A stretch of 23,054 nt of DNA from Paraphysomonas bandaiensis (lineage: Eukaryota > Chrysophyceae): NCBI GenBank assembly GCA_965644295.1, contig CBFFRP010000543.1, forward strand, positions 1 through 23,054. The letters are read 5' to 3'. Shown in pieces: positions 1-8,393 of this stretch (its first letter is position 1; each line of letters begins with the position of its first letter). Below the pieces are notes generated by a model. That model did no database searches. It saw only the letters and a program-made list of their open reading frames with translations, and was not told where the DNA came from. The translations under genes were made by a program, and so were the position numbers.

Positions 1-397
1 TGGTGGAGGTCCGCAGCGATTCTAACGTGCAAATTGATCGTCGAACTTGGGTATAGGGGCGAAAGACTAATCGAACCATCTAGTAGCTGGTTCCTCCCGA
101 AATTTCCCTCAGGATAGCTGCAACCGACCAGTTTTATCAGGTAAAGCGAATGATTAGAGGCCTCAGGGGTGGAACGTCCTTGACCTATTCTCAAACTTTA
201 AATGGGTAAGAACCCGGGGTTTCTTAATTGAACCTTGCGGTCGAATGACGGTTGCTAGTGGGCCAATCTGGGTAAGCTAGATTGGCGATGCGGGATGAAC
301 CGAACGTCGAGTTAAAGTGCCAAAGTATTCGCTCACCTAGATCCCACAAAAGGTGTTGGTTCATTAAGACAGCAGGACGGTGGCCATGGAAGTCGGA

Positions 398-433
<36 letters not shown>

Positions 434-517
434 TGAACTAGCCCTGAAAATGGATGGCGCTTAAGCGGATCACTTATACTCGACCAACACGGCAAGTGCG
501 AGGCCGTGCTGGTAGGT
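1..517 (+). rRNA. Partial 28S (large subunit) rRNA, domain II segment
   Basis: The stretch reads through long blocks that are nearly universal in eukaryotic LSU rRNA: the block around 50-105 (GTATAGGGGCGAAAGACTAA, then the ATCTAGTAGCTGGTTCC motif), the GGTAAAGCGAATGATTAGAGG block near 139, GGCGATGCGGGATGAACCGA near 283, GGTGGCCATGGAAGTCGGAA near 378 and GTGTGTAACAACTCACC near 410. A CACGGC/GCCGTG helix at 488-493 and 503-508 matches the expected variable stem after GGATGGCGCTTAAGCG. The expected continuation after GTAGG is absent: from about 518 the sequence is AT-rich and unrelated. The 5' part lies outside the window. A few normally invariant positions differ (for example GGAACCCGC where GGAATCCGC is usual), so this may be a truncated or orphan rDNA copy rather than a working unit. 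The short ORF readable inside it is not a gene. Confidence 0.95.
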
Positions 518-1297
518 GTCAACTTCTGTTACCTGATTCTAATGTATACGGTACAACTTGCAGTTGTAGAATACGTATATATTGTAGTTAGAACATATAG
601 TAACGTAATAACCGTGCAAGGGTCAATGGATAAGAACATCTGACCATACCTGATACCTGAAAGTTGTGTCCGTAAAAATCTAGAGAATATGTATGGTTTG
701 ACATGGTGATTGTTTACGCTAATTCGGTAATCGTGAGTTGAATCAGTTTGTAGTCCTAATCAATGTCAAAATTCACAGTGGTTGTAATTTGTCTTCGATA
801 CCGCAGTTTTATATTTGCTTAATCTGCATTCACCCTTAATTTCAACGTATGCAATATCAGCATGCAGTTCGGCAATGGCAGTCAAAGCGGGGCCTGGAAA
901 CCATTAATGGTAGTCCAGTTCCCGGCTATATTATCATTAACGGTTACCAGGCCCTGACTCAAAGTAAGACCCAGTATAATTATATTTATAGGTAAACGTT
1001 AAACTGTTAGAAATAGTCTCGCATGTTAAAATATTGCAAAGCACATCCTTTTAACAACTACATAATCTATCAATAAAAGTAAAGATATTCCAAGGTTCTA
1101 TGCAACTACCATAAGACCTACTTACTACTTACTATACATGTAAAGTCAACGTCCAACAGATGCTGTACATTCAAATGTTAAGAACGAATTTCTACAGCCT
1201 TGATAACCTTTACACAGGTGCCACAAGGGCATGCCACACCAATTTCGCTCTGTACAACAGAGACCCAACAATCCCAGCATATCATAGCCGCAACAAT
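518..1297. other. Non-coding region between rDNA fragment and LRR gene
   Basis: This AT-rich stretch has no ORF of note on either strand and no continuation of the rRNA. I see no tRNA or other RNA gene. Its only conspicuous structure is the long hairpin at 890-954, listed separately. The right part must contain the 3' untranslated region of the minus-strand gene that ends at 1298. Confidence 0.6.
890..954. repeat. Imperfect inverted repeat (20-nt arms, 25-nt loop)
   Basis: The left arm 890-909 (GGGCCTGGAAACCATTAATG) pairs with 935-954; 18 of 20 positions are complementary and the two mismatches sit at arm positions 9 and 14. The left arm also contains the perfect palindrome CCATTAATGG at 901-910. 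The loop is 910-934. It could be a stem-loop in the 3' end of a transcript, or a remnant of a small palindromic mobile element. No target-site duplication was recognised. Confidence 0.7.
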
Positions 1298-4070
1298 TTA
1301 AGGGAGCTTTCCTGATAGTGAGTCTCCACGACCTACAATTCTCCTACTATCTCCCGTAGTTGGTCTTGGAGAATCATCTAATGGCCTCTCTGATCGTGTA
1401 TCACCACTACCTACACTTCTCCTACTATCTCCCGTAGTTGGTCTTGGAGAATCATCTAATGGCCTCTCTGATCGTGTATCACCACTACGTACACTTCTCC
1501 TACTATCTCCCGTTGTTGGTCTTGGAGAACCATCTAATGGCCTCTCTGATCGTGTATCACCACTACGTACGCTTCTCTTACTATCTCCCGTTGTTGGTCT
1601 TGGAGAATCATCTAATGGCCTCTCTGATCGTGTATCACCACTACGTACGCTTCCCCTACTATCTCCCGTAGTTGGTCTTGGAGAATCATCTAATGGCCTC
1701 TCTGATCGTGTATCGCCACTACCTACACTTCTCCTACTATCTCCCGTAGTTGGTCTTGGAGAATCATCTAATGGCCTCTCTGATCGTGTATCGCCACTAC
1801 GTACGCTTCCCCTACTATCTCCCGTTGTTGGTCTTGGAGAATCATCTAATGGCCTCTCTGATCGTGTATCACCACTACGTACGCTTCCCCTACTATCTCT
1901 CGTTGTTGGTCTTGGAGAATCATCTAATGGCCTCTCTGATCGTGTATCACCACTACCTACGCTTCCCCTACTATCTCCCGTTGTTGGTCTAGGAGAACCA
2001 TCTAATGGCCTCTCTGATCGTGTATCGCCACTACGTACGCTTCCCCTACTATCTCCCGTAGTTGGTCTTGGAGAATCATCTAATGGCCTCTCTGATCGTG
2101 TATCACCACTACCTACACTTCCCCTACTATCTCCCGTAGTTGGTCTTGGAGAATCATCTAATGGCCTCTCTGATCGCGTATCGCCACTACCTACACTTCC
2201 CCTACTATCTCCCGTAGTTGATCTTGGAGAATCATCTAATGGCCTCTCTGATCGTGAATCCCCACTACGTACGCTTCCCCTACTATCTCCCGTAGATGGT
2301 CTAGGAGAATCATCTAATGGTCTCTCTGATCGAGAGTCAACACTATGTGTGCTACCTTTATACGTCGATGTATAACTCTTGGATTTTGCAGATCCGCATG
2401 CTGATGAAGTGCTACTACAATGAGAACTTCGTGTACAAGGTCTCCGGGCAGATTTCGGAGGATCCGGTAAACTTATTTGAATGCCTTTCTTTTCGGCCAA
2501 TTCTGTAGTTAGATTTGACAAAGATGTATCGTTCAAATCATTTGTTCGCTTAAGCTCCTGCATTCTTTCTTGAATATACAATAAACAGTCACTCAGCTGT
2601 TCTTTGTGTATTTTACTGTTTTCATCCACCGCACGTTGCAACACCGCTGCTTCAGCTCGATGTCTTTGCGCTACCTGCTCTTGTAGCTTCTGCATACTAT
2701 CTATTTTCTTTGTAATTTCTTGACGTAACATAGCCGAAAGTTGCTCAACTTTCACTTCTGATTTTAGACGTTCAAAACGTTTGTACTCATCATTTCCAAC
2801 AACCCTGTTGTCCAGCATTTTGAGTTGTTGAGTATTGCCTAGCATATAGGTATAGTATCTGTTTCCATTTGTTTTACTTGCCCTAAGAAAAGGATTTTCG
2901 CGGAAATCAACGTCATAAAGCGAGTATAGTGTGCGAATAACGGGATATATACTGTCTATATCACCTATGTTGTTATGATTCATGTGAAGGACAGTAAGAC
3001 GCCGTAGTCGAAGGAGTGGTGAAATATCCCCAATGCTACAGTGTCCACACTCAAGAACACTTAACTTTTTGGCACATTCCTACAATAATTGCATTGGCTG
3101 ATACAAGTAAGAATAACACAAAGGTACGTACTACTCCTGAGAGGCTCTTCAGCGGATTGAAACTAATATCCAAATTTGTAAGAGATTGGGGCAATGCACA
3201 TTTACCCTTTTCTTCTACGTTCGTAGATTGAGGCAATGACAAAATTTTATTACGCGATACATTGACCCACTTCAATGATGAACAAACACAGATTCCATCC
3301 AGAGTGCATATCATGTTGTCCTTGGCTACCAACCCCTTAATCGATAGTCACTCTTCCAGAAAAACTATTGTTATACATACCTTCAGATTAGGGCATTTTT
3401 CAAGGCCATCTAGAGTGAGAAGAAGGTTCGCCGAAAGATTCAAAAACAATAAGTTCGTCAGCTCTACTTTCTTTGGAAGTGTTACAGATGCATTTCGTAT
3501 TCGATTGCTCATCGCATCAATACAAACACCAGAAACTAAATGTTCATATTGGATTTGCTGTTGAAAACAAATTTTATCCACATACAATGAGAGAGAAGTA
3601 ATACTTACTGCCAGAGTGATGATCTGCTTAAACCTGGAATCTACATAGTACCTGTCTTCTTTCACATGACACGATATATAGTCCTGATACGGCTTCAACC
3701 AACTGTATTTCAGCTGCTGAAAATGTTTTTCCGCATCAATCACAAATAGAGATGTTTCGACAGGTTTCCATTGTGGCTGATATTCTCCATCATGATCAAG
3801 AAATGTTTTCCGGAACTCATCAGTACAATCTCTGAATATCTCCCGATATAACGGATCTATCTGAGGGGTCGATAACGGCTGATTTAATTTAATGAGAGGC
3901 GAAACAGAGCGCAGAGATGAGTCGACACTCTCTTCTCCATCAGACACACTCTCACGTGACACCGAACGACTCTTATCATCAGCATCACTATCAACAGAAG
4001 AGTCGACTTGTTCTGATTGTATGTCACGAGGAGACTCCTCTGATGGCTTCTTAGATGCGGCTCCTCCCAT
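1298..4070 (-). CDS. Spliced LRR / coiled-coil protein with N-myristoylation signal and C-terminal 26-residue tandem repeats
   Basis: Proposed join, reading on the minus strand: 4070-3609, 3557-3381, 3335-3132, 3064-1298, giving 869 residues with all three introns in phase 0. The start MGGAASKK fits the N-myristoylation consensus (Gly2, Ser6, following lysines), suggesting membrane attachment. Residues 9-150 are Ser/Asp-rich and then a helical region of unknown type. Residues about 190-365 carry SDS22-like leucine-rich repeats that read across the splice junctions (LFLNLSANLLLTLDGL, LKGLVAKDN, LKWVNVSRNKI, LTNLDISFNPL, LTVLHMNHNNI, YDVDFRENPFL), closed by a LRRcap-like QLKMLDNRVV. Residues about 375-475 form a charged coiled coil. 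Residues 522-859 are thirteen 26-residue repeats. LRR plus coiled coil recalls ciliary and centrosomal scaffold proteins, but I recognise no specific orthologue. It is divergently oriented to the lipoyl transferase gene. The exact ends of introns 2 and 3 are the least certain part. Confidence 0.8.
1331..2344 (-). repeat. 78-bp coding minisatellite, 13 in-frame units
   Basis: Thirteen consecutive 26-residue units, consensus SGDTRSERPLDDSPRPTTGD followed by SRGSVR or variants, fill 1014 bp exactly; ten further residues that only weakly resemble the unit precede the stop. Variation is confined to a few positions (DD/DG, R/G or G/R near the end, one K). The unit is dense in Ser, Arg and Asp and carries a DSPRP motif, a possible proline-directed phosphorylation site. 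The ORFs readable on the opposite strand (VLENHLMASLIVYHHY type) are mirror products of the repeat. Confidence 0.95.
3065..3131 (-). other. Intron 3 (67 bp)
   Basis: The donor is GTACGT after ...SLSGV and the acceptor is AAAAAG before TTAAGTGTTCTTGAG. Splicing joins the LRR ending LDISFNPLKSLSG to LSVLECGHCSIGDI, another LRR. The length is not a multiple of three, so without splicing the two long ORFs are in different frames. A donor three bases upstream (GTAGTA) would also keep phase 0. Confidence 0.7.
3336..3380 (-). other. Intron 2 (45 bp)
   Basis: It begins GTATGT directly after ...CPNLK and ends TTAAG before GGG TTG. The frame hits a TGA inside it, so it cannot be coding in this gene. 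With this acceptor the protein reads CPNLKGLVAKDNMICTLDGI, which restores the leucine and asparagine spacing of a leucine-rich repeat. An alternative in-phase acceptor 15 bases downstream (CCAAG, exon from 3320) is possible but breaks that LRR pattern. Confidence 0.7.
3558..3608 (-). other. Probable intron 1 (51 bp, open in frame)
   Basis: On the minus strand this segment starts GTAAGT and ends TTTTCAACAG, near-ideal donor and acceptor signals. Its length is a multiple of three and it has no in-frame stop, so the reading frame stays open whether or not it is removed. Removal deletes 17 residues (a VSITSLSLYVDKICFQQ segment) between ...IITLA and QIQYEHL.... The presence of two other short introns in the gene supports calling it an intron. 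Confidence 0.75.
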
Positions 4071-4551
4071 ATGTATATCAGCACCTCATATGCAGCATAT
4101 ATATATACATGTGTGTGTATACGACCCCCTCTACTCCATACGGGTATAGCGTGAAACAAGGACGCAACTAGCTAGAGCGTTAACCGTGAAATAGCCCCAC
4201 TGTTGCAGTGACATCGGAGACAACAGCGCTGCATAATGAGGCAGAGGCACAGCGCTCATAGAGTAACGTTACGTGCAGCAGTACTGCTGCAGTGCTCTGT
4301 GTGTACAGCAGTATATGTGTCGTAGTACTCGTATCATAGTACTGTACTCTTCTGTTGTATGACTCTGCACAGTAAAATCCAATTTTTACGTAAAGTGTCG
4401 AAAGTGTAAAAACCGGAGATTTCTATACTTTTTTTATTCCTATTATCACAAATCCCTCCAATAGTTGTGGTATGTACAGCGACATCTCTGCAAAGCTCCT
4501 CTCTAGACAATGATGCATATATAGCCAGTACACTGCACAGCACCTGCGCTT
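4071..4551. promoter_or_regulatory. Divergent intergenic promoter region
   Basis: This 481-bp gap separates the start codons of the minus-strand LRR gene and the plus-strand lipoyl transferase gene, so it should hold both promoters. TATA-like runs lie about 25-35 bases from each start: CATATATATATAC near 4094-4106 for the minus-strand gene and CATATATA at 4516-4523 for the plus-strand gene. The middle is rich in short palindromes (GTAACGTTAC at 4263-4272; GCAGCAGTACTGCTGC at 4275-4290). The functional roles are inferred. Confidence 0.45.
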
Positions 4552-5301
4552 ATGAGACAACTATGCTCTGTGTTTGACCTTACGAAGAGCAAGGCATCAG
4601 ATTACCTGACTGTGTGGAAGTATCAGCGAGCGCTCGTAGAGCACATTCACAGGTCAAAAACGGGCCCTTCACCGTTTCCTGATTCCTTGATTCTAGTTCA
4701 GCACCCCTCAGTGTACACGCTGGGGAAAGGAGCAACACTTAATAATTTGAAGTTTGACGCTAAGAGCCCCTGTGCTGACCGGTCTGTGTACAGAGTATCA
4801 AGAGGAGGAGAGGTGACGTGGCATGGTCCTGGTCAGCTAGTAGCATATCCAATCATGGATCTTACGAGACACAAAAAAGACTTGCGATGGTATGTGAATA
4901 AGTTGGAAGATGTGGTTATATCAACGCTGAATGTGTATGGAATTAAATCCTCCCGGTCGCCAATAAATCCTGGAGTGTGGGTAGGTAATAACAAAATATG
5001 TGCTATTGGAATCACTGCAAGTCGATGGATAACCATGCATGGTATAGCTCTAAATATTACATGCGATTTGTCCCAGTACTCGTACATCGTTCCATGTGGC
5101 ATTTCTCCTGATGTCGGAGGGGTATGCTCTATGGACCAGTATTTGGATTCACCTGCTTCGATGAATTCGGTGTCCAAGACTTTACTGGAGTGCTATTCGG
5201 ATGAGTTCCAGGTAGACCTGGCACATGGCTCAGTGAAGCATCTCGATAACCTCCTAGATAGTTATGTTGATATTCGTAATGAAACACTTCCAAGAGTTTA
5301 A
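4552..5301 (+). CDS. LIP2: Lipoyl(octanoyl) transferase, LipB/LIP2 family
   Basis: The enzyme transfers octanoate from octanoyl-acyl carrier protein to the lipoyl domains of 2-oxoacid dehydrogenases and glycine cleavage H protein, the first step of endogenous lipoate synthesis in mitochondria or plastids. The 249-residue product has the family motifs in order: LVQHPSVYTLGKGA (48-61), SRGGEVTWHGPGQLVAYP (83-100), GVWVGNNKICAIG (141-153) with the expected catalytic Lys148, HGIALNI (163-169) and PCGIS with the acyl-thioester Cys182. It resembles plant organellar LIP2 enzymes. It is uninterrupted, unlike its spliced neighbour. The chosen ATG is the first in frame after an upstream stop (TAG near 4523). 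The family core begins almost at once (VFDLTKSKASDYLTVWKYQ), leaving no clear transit peptide. About 35 residues at the C terminus lie beyond the usual core. Confidence 0.94.
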   Translation: MRQLCSVFDLTKSKASDYLTVWKYQRALVEHIHRSKTGPSPFPDSLILVQHPSVYTLGKGATLNNLKFDAKSPCADRSVYRVSRGGEVTWHGPGQLVAYPIMDLTRHKKDLRWYVNKLEDVVISTLNVYGIKSSRSPINPGVWVGNNKICAIGITASRWITMHGIALNITCDLSQYSYIVPCGISPDVGGVCSMDQYLDSPASMNSVSKTLLECYSDEFQVDLAHGSVKHLDNLLDSYVDIRNETLPRV

Positions 5302-6157
5302 GAATTGATCTGTCATAATGTGATAAATATCGTATTGGCTGTTGTCATAATAACAATTATACCTCATCCTTTCTTGAAGAAAAGTAACTTCAAGTCCTCC
5401 ATATACATAGCTTGAGAACATAGTTGTTTGGTGAGAATAATAATAATGATGTGCACCGATAATACTTCTGAGTTTTAATAAGCTATATTCTATAATATCT
5501 TAATCTGGTTTCCGAATGGCCAATTAAATACCCCGTTTGAAACTTCTTTACAGTCATTACATTGATCGGTCTCTCAGTGGCCTGGACATATGTTGAACCT
5601 GCTGGTCACCTGGAAAGCGCGTCCTCTATAGGTTCTGGTGGGTGACATTCTTACTATTTTTTATACAGTAATATATGCTTCGCACAGGAATGGTACCTAG
5701 CATTGCTGACATCATTTCGTCTAGTATTCTTTACTGAACGAATACGGCTATATCCACTGATATTTTGCGTATAATATTAGTAGCTTTAGTAGGAGGTCAT
5801 CATGAAGCCTGCCAGATATAGGCATAATATAGTTGATGTTGTTCTTCTTGACTTCTTGTATTCTCTAAGTTCTCAAGGTTTAGCTATTGCTGTAGTTGGA
5901 CGAATGGCTGAATATCTTCTAGTCTTACAATGGTTTAAGTACACCCGTCGAACATACAAATGACCCTACCCCTACATGTCTTATTAGTTGCATGTGTCAC
6001 TTGAAATCTCCCTTCGCCGAGTCGAAATTATCCAGGACATCTTATCAGCGCTGATGACAAATTCATTGAATTTATAGTTGAGTTCTCTACTCCTGCATCC
6101 AGGGATAGATACAAGTAATAAGGCCTACTCTGCCCTACACAGACATACGTGGCCAAA

Positions 6158-6245
6158 TCAATGGGCATTCGATTTGGAGTCTTTAAGGTGAACAGCCCGG
6201 ATGTTTGACTTCAGCAGGCAGCCCAATATCCCGAATGCCCTTGAG
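6158..6245. repeat. Inverted repeat TCAATGGGCATTCG ... CGAATGCCCTTGA
   Basis: The arms at 6158-6171 and 6232-6245 match over 13 positions with a one-base bulge. Between and just after them the sequence is rich in short AGCCC, CCCGG and ATGCCC words (as at 6222-6285). It may be a degenerate small palindromic element. No element family was recognised. Confidence 0.45.
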
Positions 6246-6983
6246 GTGGGCCCATTCCCGGTTCCCGGATGCCCAAAGACGTCAAGGCCCAAAGACTGAT
6301 TAGTGTCCCTCGTACCACACAAGCATTTGGCAATGAGTGGCAGAACGTTAACTGTTGACTATAATATAATATGCGGGTCACGATAGATTACCAGAGAAAT
6401 ATCACAGGCATTTATCCCCAGAATACCTCGAAAAGGTGCGAGTCTGACTTTGTTGAGGGAAGAACCTGTGCAGGTTTAAAGGAACTAGCTACACGAGTGA
6501 TGCGTTGGAAAATTCTTGCTCTATCCTACACGCAACACAGTACATACATGAAGTTTCAGTCATTGCTGATTTACAAGGTTCAATGCGTAATAAATCCTTA
6601 TCCCTTATCTATCCTATGTCTGCAACTTAAGTCTTCTCTCTTGCGGAATCAGAATCAGGCTTTTTCCCCAGGTGACAGATGTCCGTTATGCACTGCCTCG
6701 GAGGTGTGCGGATGAAGGCCTACTTGCAAATAATGGGACTTCAGGGGTCAAGCGTCGATTAGAATTTCGCCAACATCTAAGACGATACATGTTGGCTTCC
6801 GGGTACTTATGGGATTCGTCCAATGAGTTTCAAGCTCATTGTTAGTAGACGGTCAGCAAGCACGGTATCATCACTTGTCTGCCTTACATATTTACGACAT
6901 CTTCCCCACATTGGAAAATGATCTGGCCACTCTCAGAGGGTTTTCACCCTCCTACCCCAAACTCAGTAGAAGCACTCTTAACC

Positions 6984-7000
6984 CTAGAGAGGCTCTCTAG
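6984..7000. repeat. Perfect 8-bp inverted repeat, 1-nt spacer
   Basis: CTAGAGAG and CTCTCTAG flank a single G. Another small stem-loop, GAGGGT-TTTC-ACCCTC, lies just upstream at 6936-6951. Neither is followed by features that would define a terminator in a eukaryotic context. Confidence 0.5.
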
Positions 7001-7333
7001 ACTCATTTAGTGCTGTACTCTGTGGAAAGGACAACTCAGTTCTTGGCTCATTCACCGTAATCTGTGCCCCATAGTCGGTGTCGATGACGAAGTACCTGAC
7101 ATGACTGAGTAGCAGAAGTTTTGTACCGCCTACATGCAAAATTATTGGTTAGTTTTAATTTATATAAATATATATCACTAACACGTATATGAGTTCTCCC
7201 CTCCGCCTGCTATCTCCCCGCAGTTACCAGTGCTCTACACACCACAATGAAACTCTTGCGCACCACCACTCTAGTGGTCGTGTACAGAAAACCATTATCC
7301 AAACAGAAGTAGGAATTCCTCCCCTGAGCGAGC

Positions 7334-7358
7334 TTAGGAGTCAGATTTTCACTCCTAA
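7334..7358. repeat. Stem-loop TTAGGAGT / ACTCCTAA
   Basis: The 8-bp arms at 7334-7341 and 7351-7358 are perfectly complementary around a 9-nt loop, and a run of A follows. The stem sits between unassigned ORFs. Function is unknown. Confidence 0.45.
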
Positions 7359-7430
7359 AAATACTTTTATTCCCTGTTGTTGAGCTCGCGCAAAAATATG
7401 GCCATGCTAGTTAACCTCAATAAGATTAAA

Positions 7431-7811
7431 TCACAGTCTCTCTGTTATCAACTCATAAGAGTGGGATTCCAGAAGTTTTAAGCCATAAGCATGTGCGCGA
7501 AGTAAACATATCTTAATGTAAGTCCAATACCGATAGCTTCCAGTTTCATTGTACTGCATACAGGAGTCTGCTCTAGTACTTAGAATATCTCCAGTCACCT
7601 CCTCGACTGACTGCAGATAATTCCTGTCTCTGATAATAAATAAAAGGGCTGATACATGTATCATTTGCTTCAGGCACTTGTCGATGTTCTTATACTTGTT
7701 TCGAACAGCAATCGGCACATTGTCAGTAGTCCTCTCTGGCCACTCCGTGGCAGTAATAAATGTTTGTTTATTTAGCAATAGGCGTTCAAGAGTCAGAACC
7801 AGATTAGTAGC
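7431..7811 (-). CDS. Weak hypothetical ORF or exon fragment
   Basis: This is an open minus-strand frame of about 126 codons ending in ...ESHSYELITERL. There is no ATG near its beginning: the computed start is a TTG at 7778 and the frame stays open leftwards in the protein to a possible AG acceptor (CATCTAG) near 7812. Composition is protein-like (balanced hydrophobic and charged residues, helix-compatible), but I recognise no family and no partner exon upstream. It could be the last exon of a small gene, a decayed gene, or chance. It lies about 620 bp downstream of the stop of the giant gene, on the same strand. Confidence 0.2.
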   Translation of the reverse strand, partial: ATNLVLTLERLLLNKQTFITATEWPERTTDNVPIAVRNKYKNIDKCLKQMIHVSALLFIIRDRNYLQSVEEVTGDILSTRADSCMQYNETGSYRYWTYIKICLLRAHAYGLKLLESHSYELITERL

Positions 7812-8393
7812 TAGATGAACAAGCAGTTATGCTAGATAATTACTAACTGGTTCAAACTCTAATATCCTATTATTTAAAGCTACGAGAACTGCTTGTGTGT
7901 CGCTGCAAGCACCAAGGTGCAACTATTCTGAATTGGAATCGGCTCTTTCGCTGTCTTAGCCAGAAGCAGAGACACATGAAAAAAATTAGCCACACCTCCA
8001 GGCTCAGGCGATTTCAATTTAATCACTACAAACCAGACCTTCCGTCTCTTCGCTCAGTTAATCACTTCACATTGATCGTACAACCATCCACTATCACATA
8101 AAATATCGAATAGTTCCAAGGTATTTAAATTATGACCGCTACTTGACCAATGAACAATACAGCAGTGATGAACATTGTGTACATCACTTTCTGCTTTTTA
8201 AGCCTTTATCACATTATTATTAGAATTCTAGAGATATATTTACTGAAAATTTAACCGAACTACTATCGTTAAGCTACATGAACATTCATTCAATAGCCAC
8301 GGGTCAAACAATATACTACTTACGGTTACAAGTATATGAAAACTTAATACTGCGGTAAGCATTCTAAAAACTGCAATTCATTGTGAAGGGAAC

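Larger units (their letters stand above)
5302..8393. other. 3.1-kb intergenic region without a recognised gene
   Basis: Neither strand has a reading frame I can assign to a family. Stop codons are frequent and the base composition is AT-rich. The ORFs of 60-115 codons here are near what chance allows. Visible structure is limited to short inverted repeats (6158-6245, 6936-6951, 6984-7000, 7334-7358), a TATA-rich patch at 7158-7177, and one slightly protein-like frame at 7431-7811. I found no tRNA, snRNA, CRISPR or transposase signature. Confidence 0.5.

Noticed and set aside
282-464. 60-codon ORF in the rRNA
   Set aside because: It lies in highly conserved 28S rRNA sequence and has no independent support as a protein.
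518-1297. Group I intron or R2-type insertion in the rDNA
   Set aside because: I looked for the conserved group I core elements and for a homing endonuclease or reverse transcriptase and found none; no 28S sequence resumes within the window.
1438-1992. Plus-strand ORFs of LENHLMASLIVYHHY repeats
   Set aside because: These are mirror products of the 78-bp minisatellite that codes on the minus strand in phase with a unique LRR/coiled-coil region.
1331-2344. CRISPR array
   Set aside because: The regular repeats are directly adjacent with no unique spacers, are coding, and lie in a eukaryotic gene.
4833-5177. 114-codon minus-strand ORF
   Set aside because: It lies wholly inside the lipoyl transferase gene, antisense to its conserved catalytic core.
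7840-7870. tRNA-like T-loop (GGTTCAAACTC)
   Set aside because: No acceptor, D-arm or anticodon stem could be paired around it.
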